64,000 bases of DNA from Empedobacter falsenii (GTDB lineage: Bacteria > Bacteroidota > Bacteroidia > Flavobacteriales > Weeksellaceae). The stretch lies in the NCBI RefSeq assembly GCF_019308355.1, contig NZ_JAAGKM010000009.1, positions 18,496-82,495 on the forward strand, written 5' to 3'. Shown piece by piece: positions 52,982-62,053 of the stretch (position 1 is the first letter of the stretch; the number at the start of each line of letters is the position of its first letter). Both the position numbers and the translations under genes were made by a program. The notes under the pieces were generated by a model. The model made no database searches. It was given only the letters and a program-made list of their open reading frames with translations, and was not told where the DNA came from.

Positions 52982-54193
52982 CTATTGATAAATTTCTTTG
53001 ATTTTTTCAGATATAATATATCCTTCAGACCAACACGCCTGAAAATTGAACCCACCTGTTATGGCATCAATATTTAAAACCTCACCGGCCATAAACAATT
53101 GTGGGATTTTTTTTGCTTGCATCGAATGAAAATCAATCTCTTTCAAATCGACACCGCCAGCCGTCACAAACTCATCTTTGAACGTACTTTTTCCATTAAT
53201 TTGGTATTTCCCTTGCGTCAATTCTGTTGCAATTGCTTCGATGTGTTTTTTCGATAAATCTGCATAAACCTTGTTTTCATCTACACTACAATAGCTCAGA
53301 ATACTAAACCAAAAACGTTTCGGAAAATCGAATGGATTATTTTTATGCACATTTTTCTTGGCATCAACTTGTTTTTTATCATTCAAAAATGAAATGATTT
53401 CGTCTTTAGATTGATTTACAAAATTGATTTCAGTCTCAAATTTATAATTGCTTTCATTTAATTTTAAAGCACCCCAAGCCGATAATCTCAAAATCGCCGG
53501 ACCACTAAATCCCCAATGTGTAATTAGCAATGGACCTTCTGCCTCTAATTTTTGTTGATTAATTTTGACTTCAGCATTCTCGAAAGAAATTCCCATCAAA
53601 CCTTCAATTCGAGGGTCTTTGCAATTAAATGTGAATAAAGAAGGAACTGGCTGAACAATTTTCAAACCTAAATTCTTCAAACTTTTCCAAAATTTAGGCG
53701 TACTTCCTGTTGTCACTATCACCGTTTCGAAAAAATGTTTTCCTGATTTTGTTATCAATTCATAACCACCATCAACTTTATTGATTTCTTGCACACCATC
53801 CGAGAAATTCAATTGTACTTTATTTTGATCAACAGCTTTTGTCAAAGCCTCTATAATCGAAAGTGAAGAATCGCTAACTGGAAAAATACGGTTATCGTCT
53901 TCTATTTTCAATTCTACTCCGCGCTCATCAAACCAAGCCATTGTATCGCCTGGTTGAAACGTGTAAAAAACGCTTAATAACTCCTTTTTTCCACGCGGAT
54001 AAAATTCGACCAAATCAAGCGGATCAAAACAAGCATGCGTCACATTACATCTTCCTCCACCCGAAATGCGTACTTTTTGAAGCGGTAGATTTGCTTGTTC
54101 AAACAATATAGTTTGTTGTCCTACAGTTTTTCCAAGGTTTGCTGCAACAAAATATCCTGCTGCACCACCTCCTACTATGGCTATTTTTTTCAC
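52982..54193 (-). CDS. HI0933/BaiN-family flavoprotein
   Basis: 403 residues from a GTG start. FAD-binding KIAIVGGGAAGYFVAANL, then RISGGGRCNVTHAC, an insertion domain, and the C-terminal GGFNFQACWSEGYI closing the FAD site: the NAD(P)/FAD-dependent oxidoreductase family of HI0933, YhiN and BaiN. Substrate unknown. An ATG at 54235 is in frame, but it lies upstream of the promoter box 54198-54205; GTG at 54193 follows the box after 4 nt. Confidence 0.88.
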   Translation of the reverse strand: MKKIAIVGGGAAGYFVAANLGKTVGQQTILFEQANLPLQKVRISGGGRCNVTHACFDPLDLVEFYPRGKKELLSVFYTFQPGDTMAWFDERGVELKIEDDNRIFPVSDSSLSIIEALTKAVDQNKVQLNFSDGVQEINKVDGGYELITKSGKHFFETVIVTTGSTPKFWKSLKNLGLKIVQPVPSLFTFNCKDPRIEGLMGISFENAEVKINQQKLEAEGPLLITHWGFSGPAILRLSAWGALKLNESNYKFETEINFVNQSKDEIISFLNDKKQVDAKKNVHKNNPFDFPKRFWFSILSYCSVDENKVYADLSKKHIEAIATELTQGKYQINGKSTFKDEFVTAGGVDLKEIDFHSMQAKKIPQLFMAGEVLNIDAITGGFNFQACWSEGYIISEKIKEIYQ

Positions 54194-54197
54194 GGGG

Positions 54198-54205
54198 CAA
54201 AGGTA
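54198..54205 (-). promoter_or_regulatory. -7 box deciding the GTG start of the flavoprotein
   Basis: TACCTTTG, then CCCC, then GTG. A TTTG lies 15 bases upstream of the box, shorter than the usual -33 spacing. Confidence 0.6.
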
Positions 54206-54233
54206 AAGTTTTATTTTTAACAAAATTTTTGAC

Positions 54234-54264
54234 AAAAAAAGGAAATGTTTTCACATTTCCTTTT
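54234..54264 (-). terminator. Terminator of the universal stress gene 2
   Basis: AAAGGAAATG / CATTTCCTTT with a T run on the minus strand. It overlaps the upstream promoter area of the flavoprotein gene. Confidence 0.8.
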
Positions 54265-55099
54265 AAGACTTTTGTTCATGAAAAACGAACAAAGGTGTAA
54301 TATTTTTATTTGCAATTTTCTTTGTAAATCCAGGTGAAAAAATCTTATCAAAAAAACCTTTATTGCGACTCACAACCGTCAACAGATCGATTTGTTTTTC
54401 CTTGATAAAATCCAACACCGCATTTACAGGATCTGCATCATGATAAACTTCAAATACAATTGGATCTCCAGCAAACTGATCTTGCCAATCTTTCATCGCT
54501 TGTTGATTAAATTTTCCGTCTTTCGAAACGTGCATGCAATGAATTTTTGCATGATGACGATTTGCAATTTCGATCAAATACTTCAATGCATCTTTATCTT
54601 TTTGATCAAAAACAGTCGTAAAACCAATATTCTTAAATCCTTTGAAAGACATTCCATGCGGAATACTAAGAATAGGAACTTTCATCGATGTAATCGCATT
54701 TATCGTATTCGAACCGAAAAGCATTTTCTCAATTCCTGAATTTCCGTCCGTTCCCATCACCACAAAATCAACACTTTCTTCACCAATAATTTCGCGTAGA
54801 ATGTATAAGAAGTTTCCTTCTTCTAAAATAAACTTGATTGGAATTTCATTAAAACCATTTTCATCAGCAATTTGTCTTAGTTGCGGAATATTATCTTTGA
54901 AGTTGTCAAAACTTCCTAATTCTACCGTTTCATATACATTCTGAATCAATCCAGCACTCAAACTTCCAGTAATCATTGGCAATTCGTAAACATGCAACAC
55001 ATAAACTTGTGCATCGATACTTTTTGCAAGATTTAGTGCATATAAGAAGGCGTTATTGGCAGTTTCTGAGAAATCTGTTGGGAACAATATTTTTTTCAT
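54263..55099 (-). CDS. Universal stress protein (tandem UspA domains), paralogue 2
   Basis: 278 residues from the ATG at 55099 (an earlier ATG adds seven residues absent in the paralogues). First domain with GTDGNSGIEKMLFGSN as ATP loop; second domain (about 145-275) without it. It shares IDLLTVVSRNKGFF and long stretches with the gene at 55206, so the two arose by tandem duplication. Each has its own terminator. Confidence 0.9.
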   Translation of the reverse strand: MKKILFPTDFSETANNAFLYALNLAKSIDAQVYVLHVYELPMITGSLSAGLIQNVYETVELGSFDNFKDNIPQLRQIADENGFNEIPIKFILEEGNFLYILREIIGEESVDFVVMGTDGNSGIEKMLFGSNTINAITSMKVPILSIPHGMSFKGFKNIGFTTVFDQKDKDALKYLIEIANRHHAKIHCMHVSKDGKFNQQAMKDWQDQFAGDPIVFEVYHDADPVNAVLDFIKEKQIDLLTVVSRNKGFFDKIFSPGFTKKIANKNITPLFVFHEQKS

Positions 55100-55148
55100 C
55101 TTTTCGTGTTTTGTACTCAAAAGTTACGAATAATTTCATTTCAACACG

Positions 55149-55185
55149 AAAAAAAGCTCAATCTATTTCTACAGATTGAGCTTTG
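55149..55185 (-). terminator. Terminator of the universal stress gene 3
   Basis: AAAGCTCAATCT / AGATTGAGCTTT. Confidence 0.85.
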
Positions 55186-55205
55186 TATATTCAGTATAAA
55201 TTATC

Positions 55206-56033
55206 TTATTCCTGGAAAACAAACAAAGGCACGTTGTGTTGTGTCAAAATTTTCTTTGTAAAACTTGATGAAAATAATTTCTCGAAGAAGCCTTTGTTAC
55301 GGCTAACTACTGTCAACAAATCAATTTTTTCTTCTTTGATAAATTCCAAAACTGCGTCTACAGATTCATTCGCAGTATAAATAGAAAAATCTACAGGCTC
55401 ATCTTTATAATATTCTTTCCAATGATTAAGCGTCGGAATATCGTAATTTCCATCTTTCGAAACGTGTAAACAATGCACTTTTGCTTTGTAACGATAAGCG
55501 ATTTCTGTTAAATAATCTAAGGCTTTGCGGTCTTTATCTTGGAAAATTGTCGTAAATCCGATGTTATTTATTCCTTTGTATTCGTAACCATTTGGCACAC
55601 TCAACACCGGAACTTTAAGATGTTTGATCGCATTCATAGTATTCGAACCAAAAATAACTTTGTCAAATCCTGTATTTCCAGTCGTTCCCATTACCACAAA
55701 ATCTACTTTTTCATCTTCGATAAATGTTGGCAACACAAACGAAAGCATTCCTTCTTTTACGAAAAATTTCAAATCAACATTTGCAAAACCATTATCCTCA
55801 GCCATTTTTCTCAAGAACGGAATATGATCTTTTAAATTCTCGAAATTATTTAATTCAATTGTATTATAAACATCTTGCAAAATACCAGCATCGATTCCTC
55901 CACTTACCATTGGATACTGAAAAGCATGCAAAACATATAATTCTGCATTTTGATTTTCGGCTAAATTTAACGCATACAAAAACGCATTATTTGCTGTTTC
56001 TGAAAAATCTGTTGGAAATAATATTTTTTTCAT
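55206..56033 (-). CDS. Universal stress protein (tandem UspA domains), paralogue 3
   Basis: 275 residues. ATP loop GTTGNTGFDKVIFGSN in the first domain; second domain closely like paralogue 2 (NNIGFTTIFQDKDRKALDYL). The N-terminus KKILFPTDFSETANNAFLYA is common to all three. Biochemical role unknown; family members respond to stress and growth arrest. Confidence 0.9.
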   Translation of the reverse strand: MKKILFPTDFSETANNAFLYALNLAENQNAELYVLHAFQYPMVSGGIDAGILQDVYNTIELNNFENLKDHIPFLRKMAEDNGFANVDLKFFVKEGMLSFVLPTFIEDEKVDFVVMGTTGNTGFDKVIFGSNTMNAIKHLKVPVLSVPNGYEYKGINNIGFTTIFQDKDRKALDYLTEIAYRYKAKVHCLHVSKDGNYDIPTLNHWKEYYKDEPVDFSIYTANESVDAVLEFIKEEKIDLLTVVSRNKGFFEKLFSSSFTKKILTQHNVPLFVFQE

Positions 56034-56167
56034 AATCTGTCTGTTTAATAGCTTTTTAAAGATACAAATTATTAAATATCTATATTTTAATTTGATGTTA
56101 AATCTTATTGTTTTTTATTATTTACGATGATTAAAAATATTATCATTTTCGTATAAATAGTAATCCG

Positions 56168-56175
56168 TAACTTTG
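56168..56175 (+). promoter_or_regulatory. -7 box of the thioesterase-thiL operon
   Basis: TAACTTTG, 23 bases upstream of the ATG at 56199. Confidence 0.7.
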
Positions 56176-56198
56176 TACCTTAAATAATTTTTCAATTC

Positions 56199-56705
56199 AT
56201 GAATAATAAATATTTTCAAAAAACCATTATTCGATGGTCAGATTTGGATGCTAATCGCCATTTAGCGAACGCTTCGTATATGAATTTTACAAGTTTTGCA
56301 CGTATTGCTTTTTTGAGAGATTATGGCATTTCGATTAAAAATTTGGAGGAATATGGAATTGGACCAGCTATTTTGCACGAACAATTTTCTTTTTTTAAGG
56401 AAGCTATGGAAGGTGAAGAAATTTATATTTCGGTAGAAATTGGTGGAATGTCGGAAGATGGAATGATTTATCAATTTATTCATAATTTATATAACCAAGA
56501 TGGTGTACATCTTTGCCATTCTGAATTGACAGGTGTTTGGTTTTCGATGTCGAAAAGAAAAATGCAAGCACCACCAACAGAAATGTTAGAAAATATTAAA
56601 AAATCATTTGAAGGACAAACCGTCAAAACAATGTCGAAACAGGACATTATCAATTTACCTTTTCGTTCAGAAAATATAGATCCTTCAATCTTTACTCAAA
56701 AATAA
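56199..56705 (+). CDS. Hotdog-fold acyl-CoA thioesterase
   Basis: 168 residues of the YbgC/4HBT type: IIRWSDLDANRHLANASYMN holds the catalytic Asp region and the DxNxHxxNxxY pattern. Cleaves acyl-CoA thioesters; chain preference unknown. Four bases before thiL, so one transcript. Confidence 0.87.
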   Translation: MNNKYFQKTIIRWSDLDANRHLANASYMNFTSFARIAFLRDYGISIKNLEEYGIGPAILHEQFSFFKEAMEGEEIYISVEIGGMSEDGMIYQFIHNLYNQDGVHLCHSELTGVWFSMSKRKMQAPPTEMLENIKKSFEGQTVKTMSKQDIINLPFRSENIDPSIFTQK

Positions 56706-56709
56706 AATC

Positions 56710-57765
56710 ATGTTAGAAGATAAAAACGTTTCAAAAACAAGTTTAGCCGAAATTGGAGAATTTGGTTTAATTAACCAAATCAAAGAAGGTTTTCCAATCA
56801 AATTAGAAAGTTCTATCAAAGGAATTGGTGACGATGCGGCTGTTCTTGATTATAAAAAAGAGAAAATTGTGGTTTCTACTGATATGTTAGTAGAAGGCGT
56901 AAATTTTAGCTGGTCGTATATGCCTTTACGTCACTTGGGGTACAAAGCGGTTGTGACGGCAATTAGTGATATTTTGGCGATGAATGCTATTCCAAAACAA
57001 TTGTTGATTTCGATGGCAATTTCGAATCGTTTTACGATAGAAGCTGTGGACGAAATTTACAACGGAATGAAATACGCTTGCGATAAATACAATATCGATA
57101 TTGTGGGAGGCGATACAACTTCTTCTGTTAGCGGACTTGTTTTGAGTATGACTGCAATTGGCTCGGCTCCAGAAAAAGATTTGACTTATAGAAATGGTGC
57201 GAAGGAAAATGATTTGGTTGTTCTTTCTGGAGATTTAGGTGCTTCTTTTCTTGGTTTGCAAGTTTTGGAACGCGAAGCGCAAGTTTCAAAAGTGAATCCT
57301 AATAATCAACCAGATTTCGAAAATTATTCATATTTAATTGAACGTCAATTAAAACCTGAAGCGCGTTTGGATATTATCAATCTTTTGAAAGAGTTGAAAG
57401 TTAAACCAACTTCTATGATTGATATTTCGGACGGATTATCTTCTGAAATTATTCATATCTCAAAAGAAAGTGGTGTTGGAATTAATATATACGAAGAAAA
57501 AATCCCGTTAGATTCTGTTGTTATTCGCACAGCCGAAGAATTCAAAATCAATCCAATCACATGTGCTTTAAGCGGTGGAGAAGATTACGAATTATTGTTT
57601 ACAATTGATCAAAAAGATTTTGAAAAAATCAAAGGAAATCCACATTTAACGGTAATTGGTCATGTAACTGGTAAAAACGAAGAAAACTATTTGATTACTC
57701 GTGGAAGTGAGCAAATGGTTCCATTAACTGCACAAGGTTGGGGAGTTGAAACGGAAGAAGAATAG
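56710..57765 (+). CDS. thiL: Thiamine-monophosphate kinase
   Basis: 351 residues of the PurM/ThiL fold. GIGDDAAVLDYKKEKIVVST and DMLVEGVNFSW at the N-terminal ATP/metal site, NIDIVGGDTTSS, and ALSGGEDYELLFT near the end. Makes TPP from thiamin phosphate, the ligand of the riboswitch at 29305. A dispersed repeat copy and a terminator follow the stop codon. Confidence 0.95.
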   Translation: MLEDKNVSKTSLAEIGEFGLINQIKEGFPIKLESSIKGIGDDAAVLDYKKEKIVVSTDMLVEGVNFSWSYMPLRHLGYKAVVTAISDILAMNAIPKQLLISMAISNRFTIEAVDEIYNGMKYACDKYNIDIVGGDTTSSVSGLVLSMTAIGSAPEKDLTYRNGAKENDLVVLSGDLGASFLGLQVLEREAQVSKVNPNNQPDFENYSYLIERQLKPEARLDIINLLKELKVKPTSMIDISDGLSSEIIHISKESGVGINIYEEKIPLDSVVIRTAEEFKINPITCALSGGEDYELLFTIDQKDFEKIKGNPHLTVIGHVTGKNEENYLITRGSEQMVPLTAQGWGVETEEE

Positions 57766-57797
57766 GTTAATGAGATAATTCGCTAATTAAAAAATGT

Positions 57798-57873
57798 GAT
57801 CCTTAAACGAGTTCAGATGACTTAACGAATTATCAAAACAAAACGTGTCAAGCTGATTTCATTTCAGCTTCTC
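57798..57873 (-). repeat. Dispersed intergenic repeat, copy 3 (rearranged modules)
   Basis: Two modules related to copies 1 and 2, in the other orientation and in swapped order: GATCCTTAAACGAGTTCAGA (57798-57817) and GTCAAGCTGATTTCATTTCA (57847-57866) with its continuing dyad GCTTCTC. Confidence 0.6.
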
Positions 57874-57890
57874 TTCAAAATAATAAAATC

Positions 57891-57921
57891 AAAAAGCATT
57901 CAAGAAATTGGATGCTTTTTT
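57891..57921 (+). terminator. Terminator after thiL and repeat copy 3
   Basis: AAAAAGCAT / ATGCTTTTTT with a partly paired loop. Confidence 0.75.
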
Positions 57922-57963
57922 AGTTGAAATAAGTTGTAATTTAGTTCTATTAATTAACCACTT

Positions 57964-58554
57964 ATGAAATACTTTTTACTTTCATTTATTCTATTTTTTT
58001 GTTCATGTTCATCAACATTCAATTCTACTTATAAGAGCAAACAACTAAAAAAAACAGTTGATACTTTTATTGAATTAGGAGAAAAACATAATGAACGTAT
58101 TAATCCTAATAATTCTTATTTAATTCTAGGTTTTGATAAATTAAAAAGTCCTGATAGAAAAGTTTTTTTTAATAATGCTGAATTTGGAGTTGGAATTACT
58201 TTTATGGCATACTTAGGATCTTGTAACACAAATGAGAAAACTCAACAATATGAGTATAAAAACTATACAATTGCTATTATAGATTCTGCTGACATTAATT
58301 TTAAAAGGTATAAATTTTTAAAACCAATAAATTCTAAGAAATTAAATTTAAACGAAAATACCTTCCAATGTAAACATGGTACGAGTAATCCATTGTATTA
58401 TTCATTTTATTTTGATAAAAAAGGAATTATCCAATCTATTGATCCTTGGGGAAAAAGGAAATTAATTCGAGATAAGTTAATTGAAAAAGGATTCAACATA
58501 AACTTAAATTCTGATGAAGTATACTCTAAAGGAGCTGTAGACTTAGAAGAATAA
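57964..58554 (+). CDS. Lipoprotein of unknown function
   Basis: 196 residues. Short signal with cysteines at 13 and 15 (FFCSCSS); lipid attachment most likely at 15. The rest has no motif I recognise. It stands alone between two terminators. Confidence 0.65.
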   Translation: MKYFLLSFILFFCSCSSTFNSTYKSKQLKKTVDTFIELGEKHNERINPNNSYLILGFDKLKSPDRKVFFNNAEFGVGITFMAYLGSCNTNEKTQQYEYKNYTIAIIDSADINFKRYKFLKPINSKKLNLNENTFQCKHGTSNPLYYSFYFDKKGIIQSIDPWGKRKLIRDKLIEKGFNINLNSDEVYSKGAVDLEE

Positions 58555-58560
58555 AAATCA

Positions 58561-58596
58561 TAAAAAAAGCTCGAAGTAATAAGTTCGAGCTTTTAT
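58561..58596. terminator. Bidirectional terminator
   Basis: AAAGCTCGAA / TTCGAGCTTT between convergent genes. Confidence 0.85.
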
Positions 58597-58627
58597 ATTG
58601 TTAGCATTTTCGCTGTCGAATTATCAA

Positions 58628-58885
58628 TTAAGATAATGGTTCAACTGAAACGTAAGATCTATCGTTACGTTTTTTAGTGAAAACTACTTTTCCGTCAATT
58701 AAAGCGAATAATGTGTGATCTTTACCGATTCCTACATTATCACCAGGATGATGTTGAGTACCTCTTTGACGAACAATAATGTTACCAGCGATTGCTGCTT
58801 GTCCACCAAAAATTTTAACACCTAAACGTTTCGAATGTGATTCACGACCATTTTTCGAACTTCCGACCCCTTTCTTATGTGCCAT
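58628..58885 (-). CDS. rpmA: Ribosomal protein bL27
   Basis: 85 residues: [20 protein letters not shown] with [19 protein letters not shown]. No N-terminal extension, so no cleavage site of the Firmicutes type. Large subunit protein near the peptidyl transferase centre. Follows rplU. Confidence 0.98.
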   Translation of the reverse strand: MAHKKGVGSSKNGRESHSKRLGVKIFGGQAAIAGNIIVRQRGTQHHPGDNVGIGKDHTLFALIDGKVVFTKKRNDRSYVSVEPLS

Positions 58886-58928
58886 TTCGTTTTGTTTTTA
58901 AGAGTTAATAATTAATCTCAGCTCAATC

Positions 58929-59234
58929 TTAACCGATTGAAGCTACTTCAATTTTAGTGAATTGTTGACGATGACCGTTAGACTTTTGGTAACCTTTTCT
59001 TCTTTTCTTTTTGAAAACGATTACTTTGTCTCCTTTCACGTGTTCAACGATTTTAGCTACTACGGTAACTCCGTCTATAACTGGGGCGCCGACAGTGATT
59101 GCTCCGTTATCTGTTAATAAAACACGGTCGAATTTTACTTCGTCACCTGCTTCACCAGCTAAACGGTTTACAAACAATTGTTGGTCTTTTTCAACTTTGT
59201 ATTGAAGCCCTGCTATCTCTACAATTGCGTACAT
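58929..59234 (-). CDS. rplU: Ribosomal protein bL21
   Basis: 101 residues: MYAIVEIAGLQYKVEKDQQL and KKRRKGYQKSNGHRQQFTKI. First gene of the rplU-rpmA operon, with a leader of about 25-30 bases. Confidence 0.98.
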   Translation of the reverse strand: MYAIVEIAGLQYKVEKDQQLFVNRLAGEAGDEVKFDRVLLTDNGAITVGAPVIDGVTVVAKIVEHVKGDKVIVFKKKRRKGYQKSNGHRQQFTKIEVASIG

Positions 59235-59264
59235 AAATTAATGTTTATAAATGAAAATTGAGTG

Positions 59265-59272
59265 CAAAGATA
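59265..59272 (-). promoter_or_regulatory. -7 box of rplU-rpmA
   Basis: TATCTTTG on the minus strand, 30 bases upstream of the start. Confidence 0.7.
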
Positions 59273-59349
59273 ATCAAAATTTTGAATTTAGATACTTGAA
59301 TTCATTGAAATTTAATTAGAAAGATAAAAAAACTATGACATATCTTCTA

Positions 59350-59378
59350 TTTGGATTAATTAAAAATAAGTATCTTTG
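59350..59378 (+). promoter_or_regulatory. Promoter of feoAB
   Basis: TTTG (59350-59353), 17 bases, TATCTTTG (59371-59378). No clear Fur or DtxR site was recognised. Confidence 0.7.
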
Positions 59379-59411
59379 CCTTTGAGATAATTCATAGATA
59401 GATTGGTAGAA

Positions 59412-59651
59412 ATGATTGAAAATTATTCTTTAAAAGATTTAAAAATTGGCGAACAAGCAGTTGTAACAGGGTTTAGTACCGAAGATATTCCTGCAAAGTT
59501 TTATGAAATGGGCTTTATTCCTGGAACAAGTTTATTGGTAAAAAATAAGGCTCCATTTGGTGGTCCTATTTGCATCAGTATCATCTCTAATAAGTCTGTT
59601 TTAGCTTTAAGAAGAAACGAAGCCGATAAAATTTTGATAACAAAAAAATAA
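59412..59651 (+). CDS. feoA: Ferrous iron transport protein A
   Basis: 79 residues, SH3-like: SLKDLKIGEQAVVTGF, FYEMGFIPGTSLLV, FGGPICISI. Small cytoplasmic partner of FeoB. ATG at 59412 is preferred over a TTG three codons upstream. The stop codon overlaps the feoB start by one base (TAATG). Confidence 0.93.
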   Translation: MIENYSLKDLKIGEQAVVTGFSTEDIPAKFYEMGFIPGTSLLVKNKAPFGGPICISIISNKSVLALRRNEADKILITKK

Positions 59652-61750
59652 TGAATCATTATAAAATTGCCTTAATTGGTAACCCAAATGTTGGTAAAAC
59701 TTCGTTATTTAATAAATTAACAAATCTTCGTCAAAAAGTTGGGAATTATCCTGGTGTGACGGTAGAAAAGCGCGAAGGTAAAATAGAACGAAATGGAAAT
59801 AAATTCCAAATTACAGATTTTCCCGGAACGTATACAATTTATCCAAGTTCTTTGGATGAAGAAATTGTATTCAAAACTTTAGGAGACAAAACCAATAGTC
59901 ATTACCCAAATTTAGCAGTTGTTATTGGTGAGCCATCTAATCTAAAACGATCGATTTTGTTGTATCAACAAGTTCGAGATTTAGACGTTCCTGCAATTTT
60001 TGTCATCAATATGAAAGATGAAATCAAAAGCAAGGGACTTAATATTGATTTGAAAAAGTTAGAAGATTTTCTTCAAACAAAAATATACTTAACAAACGCG
60101 CGTACAAGCGAAGGAATTGATGAATTAGTAGAAGCTTTTACAAAAGACGCAACTCCATATAATCGTCATTACGAAATTCCGAAAGAGTATCTTTCTATTG
60201 TAGAAAAAATCAAGAATGAATTTAATCTTAAATCTGATTATTTAGCTTGGCAATATCTTTCACAGAAAGAAGTTCCGTTCGAATCGAAAGAAAATCTAAG
60301 TAAATTAGATACAATTAAAAAAGAAAATTCTATTGTTTCGAAACGATTACAAGTCAAAGAAGCCTTAGATCGAAATAAAATTTTAGAGGAAAAATTAAAC
60401 GATATTATTTCATATAATTTTGACGGAAATGAAACCTTAACCGATAAAATTGATAAAACATTGATTCATCCAGTTTTTGGATACATCATCTTTTTAGGAA
60501 TTTTATTATTAATCTTTCAAGCTGTTTATGCGTGGTCTGCACCATTAATGACAATGGTCGAAGATTTATTTGGTTGGATCGACGAAAAAGCAATTAGTTT
60601 AATACCTGAAGGACCTATCAACGAAATCATTGGAGGTGCAATAATCCCAGGTATAGAAGGGATTGCCGTTTTCGTTCCGCAAATTGCCATTTTGTTTTTA
60701 TTCATTTCAATAATGGAAGAAACGGGCTACATGAGCCGCGTGGTTTATTTAATGGACAGATGGTTAAAACCATTTGGATTAAGCGGAAAAAGTGTTGTTC
60801 CGTTAATTTCTGGAGTTGCCTGTGCCGTTCCTGCAATCATGTCTGCACGTAATATCGAAAATGACAAAGAGCGTCTATTAACGATACTTGTAACGCCTTT
60901 TATGACGTGTTCGGCTCGTTTACCAATTTACATCGTTTTAATTGCTTTAGTAATTCCCGACGAACATATTTTTGGATTAAGTTACCAAGCTTTGGCGTTA
61001 TTTGTGATGTACATTTTAGGTGTTTTAGGCGCATTAGGAAGTGCTATTTTATTGAATTTAATCATTAAAGCAAAACATAAAAGTTACCTAATTTTAGAAA
61101 TGCCAACGTACAAACTTCCTGATTGGAAAAATGTTGGAATTAATGTTTGGGAAAAAACGTTAGGATTTTTAGTTGATGCGGGTAAAATCATATTTGCAAT
61201 TTCGATTATTCTTTGGGTTTTAGGAACTTTCGGACCTGGAGAACAATTCAGAAATGCAGAAGAAATTGTAACTGCTCATCATCCAAAAATGAATGAAGAA
61301 GATTTAGCAAATGAAATTGCTTCTTATAAATTAGAACATTCTTATTTGGGTAGATTAGGTTCAGTTATAGAGCCAGTTGTAGAGCCATTAGGATACGATT
61401 GGAAGATGGGAATTGGTTTGATTTCGTCATTCGCTGCGCGTGAAGTTTTTGTCGGAACAATGTCAACGGTTTACAGTTTAGGAGAAGTTGATGTAGAGGA
61501 CAATGGTCAAAAAGATCGTTTACTTCATCGTATGAAAAATGAGATCAACCAAAACACAGGAGAACCAGCATATAACCTCGCTACAGGAGTTTCATTGTTG
61601 TTATTTTATGCATTCGCAATGCAATGTATGAGTACAATTGCGATCGTAAAACGCGAAACAAATTCTTGGAAATGGACATTGATTCAGACAGGGTTTATGA
61701 CAGGTTTGGCATATGTAGTTGCATTTATTGCATATCATTTTTTAAAATAA
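59651..61750 (+). CDS. feoB: Ferrous iron transporter FeoB
   Basis: 699 residues. GTPase domain with GNPNVGKTS (10-18), GNYPGVTVEK, DFPGTY; then helical GDI-like region; then a membrane domain with two Gate motifs, including CSARLPIY (about 416-423). Imports Fe(II) through the inner membrane. Single chain, not fused to FeoA or FeoC. Confidence 0.96.
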   Translation: MNHYKIALIGNPNVGKTSLFNKLTNLRQKVGNYPGVTVEKREGKIERNGNKFQITDFPGTYTIYPSSLDEEIVFKTLGDKTNSHYPNLAVVIGEPSNLKRSILLYQQVRDLDVPAIFVINMKDEIKSKGLNIDLKKLEDFLQTKIYLTNARTSEGIDELVEAFTKDATPYNRHYEIPKEYLSIVEKIKNEFNLKSDYLAWQYLSQKEVPFESKENLSKLDTIKKENSIVSKRLQVKEALDRNKILEEKLNDIISYNFDGNETLTDKIDKTLIHPVFGYIIFLGILLLIFQAVYAWSAPLMTMVEDLFGWIDEKAISLIPEGPINEIIGGAIIPGIEGIAVFVPQIAILFLFISIMEETGYMSRVVYLMDRWLKPFGLSGKSVVPLISGVACAVPAIMSARNIENDKERLLTILVTPFMTCSARLPIYIVLIALVIPDEHIFGLSYQALALFVMYILGVLGALGSAILLNLIIKAKHKSYLILEMPTYKLPDWKNVGINVWEKTLGFLVDAGKIIFAISIILWVLGTFGPGEQFRNAEEIVTAHHPKMNEEDLANEIASYKLEHSYLGRLGSVIEPVVEPLGYDWKMGIGLISSFAAREVFVGTMSTVYSLGEVDVEDNGQKDRLLHRMKNEINQNTGEPAYNLATGVSLLLFYAFAMQCMSTIAIVKRETNSWKWTLIQTGFMTGLAYVVAFIAYHFLK

Positions 61751-61754
61751 TAGT

Positions 61755-61919
61755 ATGGACAATATTTGGATACAATATATTTTTATCGCTTTCCTTTTCG
61801 GATTTGCAGTTTGGTATGTTGTAAAATTAATTAGAAACTCATTTAGTTCAAAAGGAGGCGGATGCTCAAAAGGCTGTGGTTGTTCTCCAAGCAAAGATGA
61901 ATTTCAAAAAAAAGGCTAA
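61755..61919 (+). CDS. FeoB-associated Cys-rich membrane protein
   Basis: 54 residues: one membrane helix (about 7-26), then GGGCSKGCGCSPSKDEF. Four bases after feoB. It matches the small FeoB-associated Cys-rich membrane proteins of other bacteria; the cysteines could bind iron or a cluster. The stop codon lies inside the terminator stem. Confidence 0.85.
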   Translation: MDNIWIQYIFIAFLFGFAVWYVVKLIRNSFSSKGGGCSKGCGCSPSKDEFQKKG

Positions 61920-61941
61920 CTCTTAAAAGTTAGCCTTTTTT
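61904..61941 (+). terminator. Terminator of the feo operon
   Basis: AAAGGCTAACT / AGTTAGCCTTT, with T run. Overlaps the last codons of the Cys-rich gene. Confidence 0.85.
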
Positions 61942-62053
61942 ATTTCAAAATTTCGGAGTATTTTTACAAATAGTATAATCATTGAAAATCAATTATTTTA
62001 ATGATTATCAATTGGTTTTATTTTATTAATTCGGAATATAAATTTTACAAAAA

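Noticed and set aside
61624..61824. Out-of-frame ORF across the end of feoB
   Set aside because: Overlaps both feoB and the Cys-rich gene; these two explain the region.
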